A stretch of 39,976 nucleotides of DNA from an uncultured Paracoccaceae bacterium (GTDB lineage: Bacteria; Pseudomonadota; Alphaproteobacteria; Rhodobacterales; Rhodobacteraceae), in contig CAKZXZ010000090.1 in assembly GCA_937883775.1 (NCBI GenBank), positions 1-39,976 on the forward strand, read 5' to 3'. Below, piece by piece: positions 16,855 through 25,382 of this stretch. The translations under genes were made by a program, and so were the position numbers. Positions within the stretch are counted from its first letter, which is position 1; each line of letters starts with the position of its first letter. Below the pieces are notes generated by a model. It was not told where the DNA came from, did not search any database, and saw only the letters and a list, made by a program, of their open reading frames with translations.

Positions 16855-17797
16855 CGGTAATCATCTGCTTCATATCCGACCGCTTGGGCCGCCATCCAAG
16901 CTCAGTTTCGGCTCTAACACTGCCGGATACAAGCATTGTGCAATCGCCCGCACGCCGCTCACCTTCGACTATGGGCACGGTTTTGTTCGTCACGTTATGG
17001 CTTTCATCAACCACTTCACGCACCGAAAACCCGTTGCCAGTCCCCAAATTGAAGACTTGGCTGTCCTTGCCGCTTTGTAGCCATTTCAGGCCCAGAACAT
17101 GCGCATCGACCAAATCCATCACGTGCACATAATCACGAATGCAGGTGCCGTCGGGGGTATCGTAGTCAGTGCCAAAGATCGTCAGAGCGTCGCGCTTGCC
17201 GTCAATCGCATCCAGCATAAGCGGCACCAGGTGGGTCTCGGGCTGGTGAAACTCTCCGACATCACCGTCAGGGTCTGCACCAGCCACGTTGAAGTATCGG
17301 AAAATCACAGATCGCAGGCCATCACTGGCAGCAAAGCCTGCCAGCATGTCCTCGATTGCGCGTTTCGAGGCACCGTAAGGATTGATCGGCTCTTGCGGGC
17401 AGGCTTCATCCAGCACGACATTGTCGTGATCGCCATATGTCGCACAGGTCGATGAAAAGACAATCTGTTTGCAGTCTGCTTTCAGCATCGCCTCAAACAA
17501 AGTCAGCGATCCGACGACATTGTTGCGCCAATACAGAGCCGGTTTTTGCATGCTTTCGCCAACCTGGCTCAACGCTGCGAAATGCATCACCGCGACAGGC
17601 GCATATTGGGCAAAAACCTGATCCAGCCGATCTGCGTCTGTCAGTTCACCCTGCTCAAACGGACCGAACTTTACGGCGTCGCGCCACCCGGTCGAAAGAT
17701 TGTCGTAGGTCACCGGCACAAAACCCGCTGCTTTCAGCGCTTTGCACGCGTGCGAGCCGATATACCCGGCCCCGCCCGTCACCAACACATATGTCAT
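16814..17797 (-). CDS. galE: UDP-glucose 4-epimerase
   Basis: Interconverts UDP-glucose and UDP-galactose for surface glycans, with a tightly bound NAD. The Rossmann motif GGAGYIGSHACKAL (residues 8-21) is followed by SSTCATYGDHD and the catalytic INPYGASKRAIED (Tyr141, Lys145), then RYFNVAGADPDG and DGTCIRDYVHVMDL, all diagnostic of extended-SDR GalE. 327 residues, normal length. It starts 9 nt after the galU stop, so it is co-transcribed with galU, which makes its substrate. Two or three downstream glycosyltransferases are the probable consumers of its product. Confidence 0.96.
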   Translation of the reverse strand: MTYVLVTGGAGYIGSHACKALKAAGFVPVTYDNLSTGWRDAVKFGPFEQGELTDADRLDQVFAQYAPVAVMHFAALSQVGESMQKPALYWRNNVVGSLTLFEAMLKADCKQIVFSSTCATYGDHDNVVLDEACPQEPINPYGASKRAIEDMLAGFAASDGLRSVIFRYFNVAGADPDGDVGEFHQPETHLVPLMLDAIDGKRDALTIFGTDYDTPDGTCIRDYVHVMDLVDAHVLGLKWLQSGKDSQVFNLGTGNGFSVREVVDESHNVTNKTVPIVEGERRAGDCTMLVSGSVRAETELGWRPKRSDMKQMITDAWRWHQTGHYNQ

Positions 17798-17806
17798 GCG
17801 CCGGAC

Positions 17807-18700
17807 TTACTGCGCGGCGTTTTGTTGGGATACCATATGGCTCAGATACTCGGAAAACTCACCCTTCAGATCGTCGCGACCCAAGGCAAAGGCAACAGTT
17901 GCCTGCAAGAACCCGGCCTTTGATCCGCAATCGAAACGCTGACCACGGAAGCGATATCCAAACACATCCCGTTTTTCGCTGATCTCATCCGCGATCGCAT
18001 CTGTGAGCTGAATCTCTCCACCCGAGCCGGATTTCAAACGGTTGAGGTTTCGCAAGACATCCGGGGTCAGGATATAGCGCCCGATCACAGCAAGGTTTGA
18101 AGGCGATTCGTTGGGGTCTGGCTTTTCAACCATTCCGTTAACCGCCACCATGCTGCCCATATCTTCGCGCACATCCAGCATACCATATGATGACGCTTTT
18201 TCGGGCGGCACTTCCATCGCAGCAACCATGCATCCACCCGTTTCCTCATAAGCCTCGACCATCTGCTGCAAGCACGGCTTTTCAGCGGCGATCACATCAT
18301 CGGGCAGGATCACTGCAAAAGGTTCGTTGGCGATAAGGCGACGGGCACACCATACGGCGTGGCCAAGACCCAATGCTTTGTGCTGGCGAATATACGCAAT
18401 CGCGCCACTGTCCATGTTGGTGCTTTTCAGCGTGTCCAACAGTTCGGTCTTACCCTTCTTGCGCAAGGACGATTCAAGATCCGGGGCGTGGTCAAAGTAA
18501 TCTTCAAGCGCGTTTTTCCCGCGTGACGTGACAAAGATAAACTCTTTGATCCCGGCGGCGCGCGCCTCGTCGATGGCGTATTGGATGAGCGGTCGGTCGA
18601 CCAGCGTCATGATCTCTTTGGGGACAGCTTTGGTTGCAGGCAAAAACCGGGTTCCCAAACCCGCAACCGGAAAAACGGCCTTTGTGACTTTGCGCTTCAT
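17807..18700 (-). CDS. galU: UTP-glucose-1-phosphate uridylyltransferase
   Basis: Makes UDP-glucose from UTP and glucose 1-phosphate. The N-terminal nucleotidyl-transfer signature FPVAGLGTRFLPATKAVPKE (residues 10-29) and LVDRPLIQYAIDEA are followed by FAVILPDDVI, VVEKP-like NGMVEKPDP and the RFDCGSKAGFLQA region near the C-terminus, all typical of bacterial GalU. 297 residues, normal length. TAGGGACAG precedes the ATG at 18700. A 146-nt spacer separates it from the upstream GT2 gene, room for its own promoter. The UDP-glucose made here feeds galE immediately downstream. Confidence 0.96.
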   Translation of the reverse strand: MKRKVTKAVFPVAGLGTRFLPATKAVPKEIMTLVDRPLIQYAIDEARAAGIKEFIFVTSRGKNALEDYFDHAPDLESSLRKKGKTELLDTLKSTNMDSGAIAYIRQHKALGLGHAVWCARRLIANEPFAVILPDDVIAAEKPCLQQMVEAYEETGGCMVAAMEVPPEKASSYGMLDVREDMGSMVAVNGMVEKPDPNESPSNLAVIGRYILTPDVLRNLNRLKSGSGGEIQLTDAIADEISEKRDVFGYRFRGQRFDCGSKAGFLQATVAFALGRDDLKGEFSEYLSHMVSQQNAAQ

Positions 18701-18729
18701 TCTGTCCCTACCTTTTAAGTCGTTGTGAA

Positions 18730-18741
18730 CGCCACGTGGCG
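18730..18741. promoter_or_regulatory. 12-bp perfect palindrome in the galU leader
   Basis: CGCCACGTGGCG, a perfect inverted repeat with a CACGTG core, lies 30 nt before the galU start. On the minus strand a possible promoter stands further upstream in the same spacer (TTCAAA and TAAACT, 18 nt apart). The palindrome would then lie downstream of the start site, where a repressor could act. This is a candidate operator only. Confidence 0.35.
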
Positions 18742-18846
18742 CCGCATGATTTCGGATATGCCGTGACTGTTCGAATTAAGAACGGCACCTTGTAAAAAGT
18801 TTAGCAGATTTATCGCACTGATTTGAATCGTTTTTCTGGGGAGGTG

Positions 18847-20079
18847 TCACAGGTCGGCGTCAACAAGCGCACGCATGGGCGCACAACGGCTCACCTCTTG
18901 AGAAACACGACCTTTGAACCCTTTCGTCAAAACGGGGCCCGCCCTGCGATCGGACCGACCCCAAAGCCCCCCAGATTGAATCCAGATACCAGGCGTCTCG
19001 TACCGAACATGATGTCGCCGGAAGGAGGGACCGAACAGAAATATCGTCACGATCTGACCTTTTTCACGCAACTTATACGCCTGCTGCCTCAATTTTGCGC
19101 GCTGCCACGTGCGTCCTGCCAGCAAAACCGACCCAGCCGTTGCAGTGGATTGAAACGGTAGAAACGAGGAGTTTTGCCTGACGATTCCATGTGGCGCCAG
19201 CGGACGATTGAGGCCTTCTGCAAACCCATCGCGCAGCGTTTTCAGCAATCGTGCGACATCCCGAGGCTCGATCAATCCATACACGAGATAGTTCAGGATC
19301 CGACGCCTTTGCTGCTGCTCGTATGAAGCGAAATACGGCTCTAATTTGGCTGAATTCGCATGTTTCCGCAGAAACACAGCCTTACTTGCTCCAAGTTGAA
19401 ACAAGCTCTTGGGCGCGCGGGCAGCGCTTCTTGTGGCATTTTCGGCAAAGCCATGGTGAACCTCCGCGCCGGGCACAAAGGCGATCCGATGACCTGCTTT
19501 GGCAAGCCGCAGGCAAAGATCGGTTTCGTCCAGATAGTAGTGAAAGCCCGGATCGAACCCACCAATCGAAGCCAGCGCCTTCCGGCGTATCGCCATGTTG
19601 GTTCCTTCAAGCTTTGCAACATGACCGTGCGGGACGTCAGCAACGAAAGGCACGTCACCGCTTTGCAGATCAACGCGCTGTCCTGTTTTGTCGACAGCGC
19701 CGGCTTTCCATTGGAACGATATCCCGTTTCGACCGCGGACAAAGCCACCAACAGCGGCAACGCCGTCCAGCTCGAACCCTTTAATCAGCTCGGCAAGCCA
19801 GGTTGGCTCGGGCACAGCATCGTCATCGATAAAGGCGATGATGTCCCCGTCAGCCTGCGCAATCCCAAGGTTTCGCGCGACCGAGATGTTGGGCTCATCA
19901 AAGACAGTCATCTTGATCTTATCGGTGTAGTCAGACAGCGCTTTGCACCCGGCAGGGTCAGAGACCACGACAATTTCGTAGTTCGAGTAAAGCAGTTGCG
20001 ACAGGCCCACGACGCATCGTTTCAGCAAGTCTGCGCGATGACGACTTACAACAACGACGCTCACCGGTGGTTGGGTCAT
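18847..20079 (-). CDS. Glycosyltransferase family 2
   Basis: 410 residues. The N-terminal 220 residues are a GT-A domain: SVVVVSRHRADLLKRCV (7-23), NISVARNLGIAQADGDIIAF (64-83), the metal-binding IDDDAVPEPTW (84-94), GTNMAIRRKALASIGGFDPG (159-178) and the acceptor-site YYLDETDLCLRLAKAGH (181-197). These indicate an inverting GT2 enzyme. The C-terminal 190 residues, rich in Arg and Lys, carry no motif I recognise and no clear membrane segments. The ATG at 20079 overlaps the kdsB stop as ATGA, so it is translated with kdsB. That coupling hints at a Kdo-containing acceptor, but this is inference. Confidence 0.87.
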   Translation of the reverse strand: MTQPPVSVVVVSRHRADLLKRCVVGLSQLLYSNYEIVVVSDPAGCKALSDYTDKIKMTVFDEPNISVARNLGIAQADGDIIAFIDDDAVPEPTWLAELIKGFELDGVAAVGGFVRGRNGISFQWKAGAVDKTGQRVDLQSGDVPFVADVPHGHVAKLEGTNMAIRRKALASIGGFDPGFHYYLDETDLCLRLAKAGHRIAFVPGAEVHHGFAENATRSAARAPKSLFQLGASKAVFLRKHANSAKLEPYFASYEQQQRRRILNYLVYGLIEPRDVARLLKTLRDGFAEGLNRPLAPHGIVRQNSSFLPFQSTATAGSVLLAGRTWQRAKLRQQAYKLREKGQIVTIFLFGPSFRRHHVRYETPGIWIQSGGLWGRSDRRAGPVLTKGFKGRVSQEVSRCAPMRALVDADL

Positions 20080-20876
20080 TTAAGACCCATTTGGGCCATC
20101 ATAGACTCTATTTTGGGCACGTCTTCTGGATTGTTAAGCTCCCAGAACTGCTTGCCCTTTGCATCAACGGGCACGCATAAAATACGGCGCCCGTTTTCGA
20201 GAAAGCGCAGCTGTTCCAGCCCTTCAAGCTGTTCAAGCGGTCCACATGCCCAGCTGGGATAAAGCGCCAGGGCATCAGGACGATAGGCATAGACCCCCAC
20301 ATGGTGAAAGACGGGTGTCGGACCCGTCTTTGCATACTGTTTGGTGGTGAACGGGATCACTTCCTTACTGAAATAAAGCCCATGGTGGGAGGCATCAAAA
20401 ACCGCTGTCGTCCCGCCGACCCTGCCCTCGGCGCGGTCCTGCTTGAGGCTGGCAAGCATTTCGCCGTCGCACCGCAAAACCGGTGTCGCGATATCTGCAT
20501 CCGGAGCAGCACGCAGGCCGTCAATCAGGTCTTCAACGAACCACGCAGGCGTCAACGGCGCGTCGCCTTGTAGGTTTACAACGATCTCGAAGCGCGCGCC
20601 AAGTGTGTCATGGGCTTCGGCGCAACGCTCGGTTCCGTTTTCACATGTTGAAGCGGTCATGATGACATCAGCACCAAAAGCTTCGGCCGCCTGTTTGATC
20701 CGGTCATCATCCGTTGCCACGACAATGCGATCAACGCCGCGCACAGCACAAGCGGCCTCCCACGAGCGCTGAATCAGGCTCTTTTCCTGCCCATTTGCAC
20801 CCTTCAGCGCGACCAAAGGCTTGCCCGGATACCGGGTCGAGGCGTAGCGCGCCGGGATCACCAGCAAGACTGACAT
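20076..20876 (-). CDS. kdsB: CMP-Kdo synthetase (3-deoxy-manno-octulosonate cytidylyltransferase)
   Basis: Activates Kdo with CTP to CMP-Kdo, the donor for lipid A core and for Kdo linkers of group-2-type capsules. VIPARYASTRYPGKPLV near the N-terminus is the family signature, followed by VVATDDDRI, NLQGDAPLTP and HHVGVYAYRPDAL. 266 residues, close to the family's 250. The start overlaps the cysQ stop (TGATG), and the stop overlaps the GT2 start. The window also encodes kdsD, the first step of Kdo synthesis, 13 kb away; kdsA and kdsC are not seen here. Confidence 0.94.
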   Translation of the reverse strand: MSVLLVIPARYASTRYPGKPLVALKGANGQEKSLIQRSWEAACAVRGVDRIVVATDDDRIKQAAEAFGADVIMTASTCENGTERCAEAHDTLGARFEIVVNLQGDAPLTPAWFVEDLIDGLRAAPDADIATPVLRCDGEMLASLKQDRAEGRVGGTTAVFDASHHGLYFSKEVIPFTTKQYAKTGPTPVFHHVGVYAYRPDALALYPSWACGPLEQLEGLEQLRFLENGRRILCVPVDAKGKQFWELNNPEDVPKIESMMAQMGLK

Positions 20877-21673
20877 CAGGGTTTTTCCAGATCAACACCG
20901 GGTGCGTAAGCAATGAAAAAAGGGTTCGCAAACTCTGCCTTGCCATATGCCAGCTCGGAATGGTCATCAAACCGAACGACGCGTCCGCCAGCACCCGTTA
21001 GAACAGCATGGCCTGCCGCCGTGTCCCACTCCATCGTGCGACCAAGACGCGGGTAGATATCGGCTTCGCCGGTCGCAACCAGACAGAACTTCAAGGACGA
21101 GCCTGCGCTTTTGCTGTCAGCCACCTGATATTTGTTGATGTAGGCATCGGTATCGGCATCCCGGTGAGATTTGGAGGCCACCACCATAAGAGCCGAATTG
21201 TCCGGTTTAGAGACTGATATCGCGGTCACATCACCAATGTCATCCTTAGCGAAAGGCCCTTTTTCTTCGACCGTCGCACCATGCGCCTGGGTGTAGAAAA
21301 GCCGTTCGCGGGCTGGAGCATAGACAACACCGCGGGTCGGCACGCCATCTTCGACAAGTGCGATATTCACAGTAAAATCGCCACGTCGGTTGATGAACTC
21401 CTTGGTACCATCAAGCGGGTCGACGATCAGGAAAGTCTGTGCGTTTTGGCTATGGGACGCAGACTGCTCTTCGGTGACCAGAACGACATCTGGAAAAGCG
21501 GCGCGCAAACCCTTTGAAATATGCGCATCTGCTGCCTCGTCAGCCGCCGTAACAGGGCTATCGTCAGATTTCACCTTCACGTCGAAATCGTCAGAATTGT
21601 AGATATCCATAATAAGATCGCCCGCCTCCAATGCGAGGCGACGGATCGTCTGTGTCAGGGCCTGATAGTCCAA
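20876..21673 (-). CDS. cysQ: 3'(2'),5'-bisphosphate nucleotidase CysQ
   Basis: Removes the 3'-phosphate from PAP (and PAPS), the by-product of sulfate transfer and assimilation. It has the inositol-monophosphatase-fold metal sites: VTEEQSA, DPLDGTKEF (the D-P-L-D-G-T metal motif) and near the C-terminus TMEWDTAAGHAVLTGAGG (W-D-x-A-A-G-H). The start chosen is TTG at 21673 (DYQALTQTIRR) because AAGGAG stands 7 nt upstream. The ATG at 21697 would add eight residues with no ribosome-binding site. This gives 265 residues, the normal length. Being first in a block that ends with a sulfotransferase suggests it clears the PAP that enzyme makes, though CysQ also has a general housekeeping role. Confidence 0.93.
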   Translation of the reverse strand: MDYQALTQTIRRLALEAGDLIMDIYNSDDFDVKVKSDDSPVTAADEAADAHISKGLRAAFPDVVLVTEEQSASHSQNAQTFLIVDPLDGTKEFINRRGDFTVNIALVEDGVPTRGVVYAPARERLFYTQAHGATVEEKGPFAKDDIGDVTAISVSKPDNSALMVVASKSHRDADTDAYINKYQVADSKSAGSSLKFCLVATGEADIYPRLGRTMEWDTAAGHAVLTGAGGRVVRFDDHSELAYGKAEFANPFFIAYAPGVDLEKP

Positions 21674-21680
21674 GAGCGCT

Positions 21681-21686
21681 CTCCTT
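21681..21686 (-). promoter_or_regulatory. Shine-Dalgarno AAGGAG selecting a TTG start for cysQ
   Basis: On the minus strand AAGGAG is followed by AGCGCTC (7 nt) and then TTG at 21673. It lies inside the frame opened by the ATG at 21697, which has no such site before it. Confidence 0.6.
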
Positions 21687-21707
21687 ACGTCGCACATTGC
21701 TGCGATA

Positions 21708-21735
21708 TTGAATTAATTGCCAATTTCCTTATGAT
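21708..21735 (+). promoter_or_regulatory. Possible promoter for the ABC permease
   Basis: TTGAAT (21708-21713), 16-nt spacer, TATGAT (21730-21735), in the 131-nt divergent region between cysQ and the permease. The -10 matches five of six consensus bases and the -35 four of six. The permease start is 70 nt downstream. In the opposite direction TTGCTG and CATAAG, 17 nt apart, could serve cysQ, but less convincingly. Confidence 0.4.
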
Positions 21736-21804
21736 CCGTGGAAAAGGTAACAGCAAGAATTCCCTGTTAACAGAATGCGACATCCGATGATGCGCGAGGC
21801 ATAG

Positions 21805-22626
21805 ATGTTCCAGTTCGAGACCCGCCAGAAGACGCGAAGTAGCGCGATCAGCATGCTTGAGCTGATCTATCACAGTGTGGTCCGCTCGATTCGGAAAACC
21901 CACAACAATGCGGTCATGAGCCTGGTCATCAATATGCTGCAGACGATTACGTTCGTCGCAGCATTCTATGTCATGTTCACAGTTCTGGGATTACGTGGCG
22001 CGGCCCTGCGTGGGGATTTCGTGCTCTATATCATGTCCGGTATTTTCATCTTCATGATCCACACCAAAACGGTGAGCGCGGTCACGCGGGCCGAAGGGCC
22101 GTCATCTCCGATGATGAAGCACGCGCCGATGAATACGATCATCGCCCTGGCTGCGTCCGCATTCGGTGCGCTTTATATTCAGGTCTTGTCGCTGGTCGGA
22201 GTTCTTTTCATCTATCACATCGCTTTTACGCCAGTCGTCATTGAAGATTATTCAGGCGCAATGGGGATGGTGGGTCTGGCATGGCTCACCGGTGTGGGTG
22301 TGGGTATGATCTTCCTCGCACTGCGCCCGTGGTTTCCGTCTTTTGTCAGTATTGGTTCTCAGATCTATAATCGTGCGAACATGATTGCCTCTGGCAAGAT
22401 GTTCGTCGCCAACTCACTGCCCAGCTTTATGCTTGCGTTCTTTGACTGGAACCCGCTGTTTCACATCATCGATCAGGCAAGGGGATTTGTCTTTATCAAC
22501 TACAACCCACACTACACCAATTATGAATACCCAATCATTGTAGCTGTTGTGTTGATCTTGCTTGGGCTGATGGGCGAATTCTACGCGCGCAAGAACGCGT
22601 CTTTGTCGCGAGAGGCATCGCGCTAA
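21805..22626 (+). CDS. ABC-2 type permease, polysaccharide-export (KpsM-like)
   Basis: 273-residue inner-membrane protein with about six hydrophobic segments (for example TITFVAAFYVMFTVLGL, GVLFIYHIAFTPVV, VAVVLILLGLMGEFY). The order of the helices, the MLELIYHSVVRSIRKTHNNA start and the NPLFHIIDQARGFVF segment near the C-terminus match ABC-2 permeases that export capsule or O-antigen glycans (KpsM/RfbD type). GAGG five nucleotides before the ATG supports the start. No ATPase (KpsT-like) gene lies next to it, which is unusual because the two normally form a pair. It must use a partner encoded elsewhere. It is divergent from the glycan block beginning with cysQ. Which glycan it carries cannot be read. 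Confidence 0.8.
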   Translation: MFQFETRQKTRSSAISMLELIYHSVVRSIRKTHNNAVMSLVINMLQTITFVAAFYVMFTVLGLRGAALRGDFVLYIMSGIFIFMIHTKTVSAVTRAEGPSSPMMKHAPMNTIIALAASAFGALYIQVLSLVGVLFIYHIAFTPVVIEDYSGAMGMVGLAWLTGVGVGMIFLALRPWFPSFVSIGSQIYNRANMIASGKMFVANSLPSFMLAFFDWNPLFHIIDQARGFVFINYNPHYTNYEYPIIVAVVLILLGLMGEFYARKNASLSREASR

Positions 22627-23246
22627 TCGACGACGCGGAGTGTCAGGTTAAGACGCCCGGGTTTGGCCAGTAACGTGCTGGTTCCCGGCTTGATCCGGTC
22701 AATGCCGTGATATGTCAGGCGGGCATCACCCCCCATCACAGTGACATCCCCGGACTGCAGCCAAATCGATTCGGTTTTTCCGCCACGTGTGGTGTTGCCA
22801 ATACGGAATAGCCCTTCATCACCCAGCGAGACTGAGACGACCGGATAGCTGAAATCAGCTTCGTCCTTATCTTGATGCAGGCCCATCCGCGCCTCAGGCC
22901 CATAGAAGTTGATTAAACAGCAGTCGGGCATTCGATCACAGCCCGAGACCGCCTTCCAAACCTTGATGACAGACGCAGGGATGGGTGGCCACTTCACACC
23001 AGACGGATGCTGAGGCGCATAGCGATAACCCGACGTATCAGAATACCAACCAAATCGCCCGGCCGATGTCATTCGCACGGTCATCGGTTTTCCATAAGGC
23101 GTTTGCGGCGAAAAGAGCGGCGCCACCTTTATGACGTCGCGCAGATCCTCGACAAGCGCAGCTTGTGCGGATGCGTCAAGGAATGCCTTGAACACGGTCA
23201 AACCACGTATCTTAAGGGTCGGTTGCGGTGTTTGTTTGGGCTGCAT
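22623..23246 (-). CDS. alkB: AlkB-family 2-oxoglutarate/Fe(II) dioxygenase
   Basis: Repairs alkylated bases by oxidative demethylation. The iron ligands are visible as HQDKDE (His and Asp) within NFYGPEARMGLHQDKDEADF and a distal LTYHGIDR histidine. LNLTLRVV supplies the Arg that binds 2-oxoglutarate. The ATG at 23246 (MQPKQTPQPTL) gives 207 residues, similar to Escherichia coli AlkB (216). A TTG start at 23294 would extend it by 16 residues but puts its ribosome-binding site too close. It overlaps the permease by 4 nt tail to tail and is divergent from dnaK. No ada gene is seen here. Confidence 0.93.
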   Translation of the reverse strand: MQPKQTPQPTLKIRGLTVFKAFLDASAQAALVEDLRDVIKVAPLFSPQTPYGKPMTVRMTSAGRFGWYSDTSGYRYAPQHPSGVKWPPIPASVIKVWKAVSGCDRMPDCCLINFYGPEARMGLHQDKDEADFSYPVVSVSLGDEGLFRIGNTTRGGKTESIWLQSGDVTVMGGDARLTYHGIDRIKPGTSTLLAKPGRLNLTLRVVD

Positions 23247-23302
23247 CGCGACTTTCTTTCCAAAACCTTGCGTTTTTTCCCTCAAACCGTTCAATTCCTA
23301 TG

Positions 23303-23331
23303 CTTGCAGGGGCAAGAACCCCTCCTTATAT
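23303..23331 (+). promoter_or_regulatory. Heat-shock (sigma-32 type) promoter of dnaK
   Basis: CTTG (23303-23306), 18 nt, CTTATAT (23325-23331). This fits the alphaproteobacterial RpoH consensus CTTG-N17/18-CYTATNT exactly. The spacer contains two overlapping inverted repeats: CTTGC with GCAAG, and AGGGG with CCCCT. The 5' leader before dnaK would be about 105 nt. No CIRCE element is present, so control is probably by RpoH alone. Confidence 0.75.
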
Positions 23332-23442
23332 ACCCATCGAAGCGGAGCAGTCAGAGGGCTGCTCTTAACCTGTTATAGACGGCGAGGACGCCGAACGTCG
23401 GGTCCGCGCACTCCACATCGCCAAAGAGAGGGATGTTAACCT

Positions 23443-25362
23443 ATGGCTAAAGTAATTGGCATTGACCTTGGAACCACCAACAGCTGTATCGCCATCATGG
23501 ATGGCTCGCAGCCTCGCGTCATCGAAAACGCCGAAGGCGCGCGTACGACACCGTCGATTGTCGCGTTCACGGACGATGAGCGCCTTGTCGGCCAGCCTGC
23601 GAAACGTCAGGCTGTCACCAATCCTGAAAATACGGTTTTTGGCGTCAAGCGTCTGATCGGACGTCGGTTTGACGATGCTGATCTGGCAAAAGACAAAAAG
23701 AACATGCCGTTTGAGGTTATCAACGGCGGCAACGGCGATGCATGGGTGCAAGCCAAGGGTGAGAAATACTCCCCTTCGCAAATCTCGGCCTTCATCCTGC
23801 AAAAGATGAAAGAGACCGCCGAAAGCTATCTGGGTGAAGACGTTACACAGGCTGTCATTACCGTGCCCGCCTATTTCAACGATGCCCAGCGCCAGGCGAC
23901 AAAAGACGCCGGCAAGATTGCGGGCCTGGAAGTGCTGCGCATCATCAACGAGCCGACAGCGGCTGCGCTGGCATACGGCCTTGATAAGAAAGAGACGCAA
24001 ACGATTGCCGTCTATGACCTTGGTGGTGGTACGTTTGACGTCACCATCCTTGAGATCGACGACGGCCTGTTCGAAGTGAAATCGACCAACGGTGACACGT
24101 TCCTTGGCGGTGAAGATTTCGACATGCGCATCGTGAACTATCTTGCGGATCAGTTCAAAAAGGAAAACGGCGTCGATCTGACGAAAGACAAGATGGCCCT
24201 CCAGCGTCTGAAAGAAGCCGCTGAGAAAGCCAAGATCGAGCTGTCCTCTTCCAGCCAGACCGAGATCAACCAGCCGTTCATCTCGATGGATCCGAATGGC
24301 GGTCAGCCGCTGCACATGGTCGTCAAACTGACCCGTGCCAAGCTGGAAAGCCTTGTGAACGACCTGATTAAGCAATCGATCACGCCGTGTAAGGCCGCGC
24401 TGAAAGACGCTGGCCTGTCGGTTGGCGACATTGATGAGATCGTTTTGGTCGGCGGGATGACCCGCATGCCCAAGGTGATCGACGAGGTCACCAAATTCTT
24501 CGGCAAAGAGCCGAATAAAGGTGTGAACCCCGACGAAGTGGTCGCCATGGGCGCTGCCATTCAGGCCGGTGTTCTGCAAGGCGACGTCAAAGACGTGGTT
24601 CTGCTGGACGTGACCCCGCTTTCGCTGGGCATCGAGACGCTGGGTGGTGTCTTCACCCGCCTGATCGACCGTAACACGACGATCCCGACGAAGAAGTCGC
24701 AAGTCTTCTCGACCGCTGAGGATAACCAGAACGCGGTGACGATCCGCGTCTTCCAAGGTGAGCGTGAGATGGCAGCCGACAACAAGATGCTAGGCCAGTT
24801 CAATCTTGAGGATATCCCGCCCGCACCGCGCGGCATGCCCCAGATCGAAGTGACCTTTGACATCGACGCCAACGGCATTGTGTCCGTGGGGGCTGCCGAC
24901 AAAGGCACCGGCAAAGAGCAAAAGATCACGATCCAGGCCTCTGGCGGTCTGTCGGATGCGGATATCGACCAGATGGTCCGTGATGCGGAAGAAAACGCCG
25001 AAGCAGACAAAGAGCGCAAAGAGCTTGTCGAAGCGAAAAACCAGGCGGAGAGCCTCATCCACTCGACCGAAAAGTCGATGGAAGAGCATGCCGACAAGGT
25101 GGACCCGACGACAATCGAAGCGATCGAACTGGCCATCGCCGCGCTCAAGGATGATCTTGAGACCGAAGATGCTGGCAAGATCAAAGGCGGTATTCAGAAC
25201 GTCACCGAAGCTGCGATGAAGCTGGGTGAGGCGATTTATAAGGCCAGCCAGGAAGAAGCTGCAGGGGAAGCCCCCGAAGCCGATTCCGAGCCGTCTGGCG
25301 TCGATGACGACATCGTGGATGCCGACTTCGAAGATCTGGATGACGACAAGCGCGCCTCTTAA
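23443..25362 (+). CDS. dnaK: Molecular chaperone DnaK (Hsp70)
   Basis: ATP-driven chaperone that binds exposed hydrophobic peptides, with DnaJ and GrpE. The N-terminus [13 protein letters not shown] is the Hsp70 phosphate-binding signature, followed by [19 protein letters not shown] and [14 protein letters not shown]. The substrate-binding domain includes [16 protein letters not shown]. 639 residues, the usual length, with the acidic C-terminal tail ([15 protein letters not shown]) typical of DnaK. AGAGGGATG-type spacing is ordinary. It is preceded by an RpoH promoter and followed after 72 nt by dnaJ, with a hairpin between. Confidence 0.99.
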   Translation: MAKVIGIDLGTTNSCIAIMDGSQPRVIENAEGARTTPSIVAFTDDERLVGQPAKRQAVTNPENTVFGVKRLIGRRFDDADLAKDKKNMPFEVINGGNGDAWVQAKGEKYSPSQISAFILQKMKETAESYLGEDVTQAVITVPAYFNDAQRQATKDAGKIAGLEVLRIINEPTAAALAYGLDKKETQTIAVYDLGGGTFDVTILEIDDGLFEVKSTNGDTFLGGEDFDMRIVNYLADQFKKENGVDLTKDKMALQRLKEAAEKAKIELSSSSQTEINQPFISMDPNGGQPLHMVVKLTRAKLESLVNDLIKQSITPCKAALKDAGLSVGDIDEIVLVGGMTRMPKVIDEVTKFFGKEPNKGVNPDEVVAMGAAIQAGVLQGDVKDVVLLDVTPLSLGIETLGGVFTRLIDRNTTIPTKKSQVFSTAEDNQNAVTIRVFQGEREMAADNKMLGQFNLEDIPPAPRGMPQIEVTFDIDANGIVSVGAADKGTGKEQKITIQASGGLSDADIDQMVRDAEENAEADKERKELVEAKNQAESLIHSTEKSMEEHADKVDPTTIEAIELAIAALKDDLETEDAGKIKGGIQNVTEAAMKLGEAIYKASQEEAAGEAPEADSEPSGVDDDIVDADFEDLDDDKRAS

Positions 25363-25382
25363 GGCTCGCATGGACTTCGCAG

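Noticed and set aside
16804-16860. Frameshift between galE and the GT4 gene suggested by their 41-nt overlap
   Set aside because: Both proteins are complete for their families. The overlap probably comes from an over-long GT4 start, with the GTG at 16806 as an alternative.
23247-23442. CIRCE (HrcA) operator before dnaK
   Set aside because: No TTAGCACTC-N9-GAGTGCTAA-like pair is present. The region fits an RpoH promoter instead.
23365-24756. A 463-codon open frame on the minus strand
   Set aside because: It lies opposite dnaK, a highly conserved gene. The frame is a by-product of dnaK codon usage and has no ribosome-binding site or recognisable domain.
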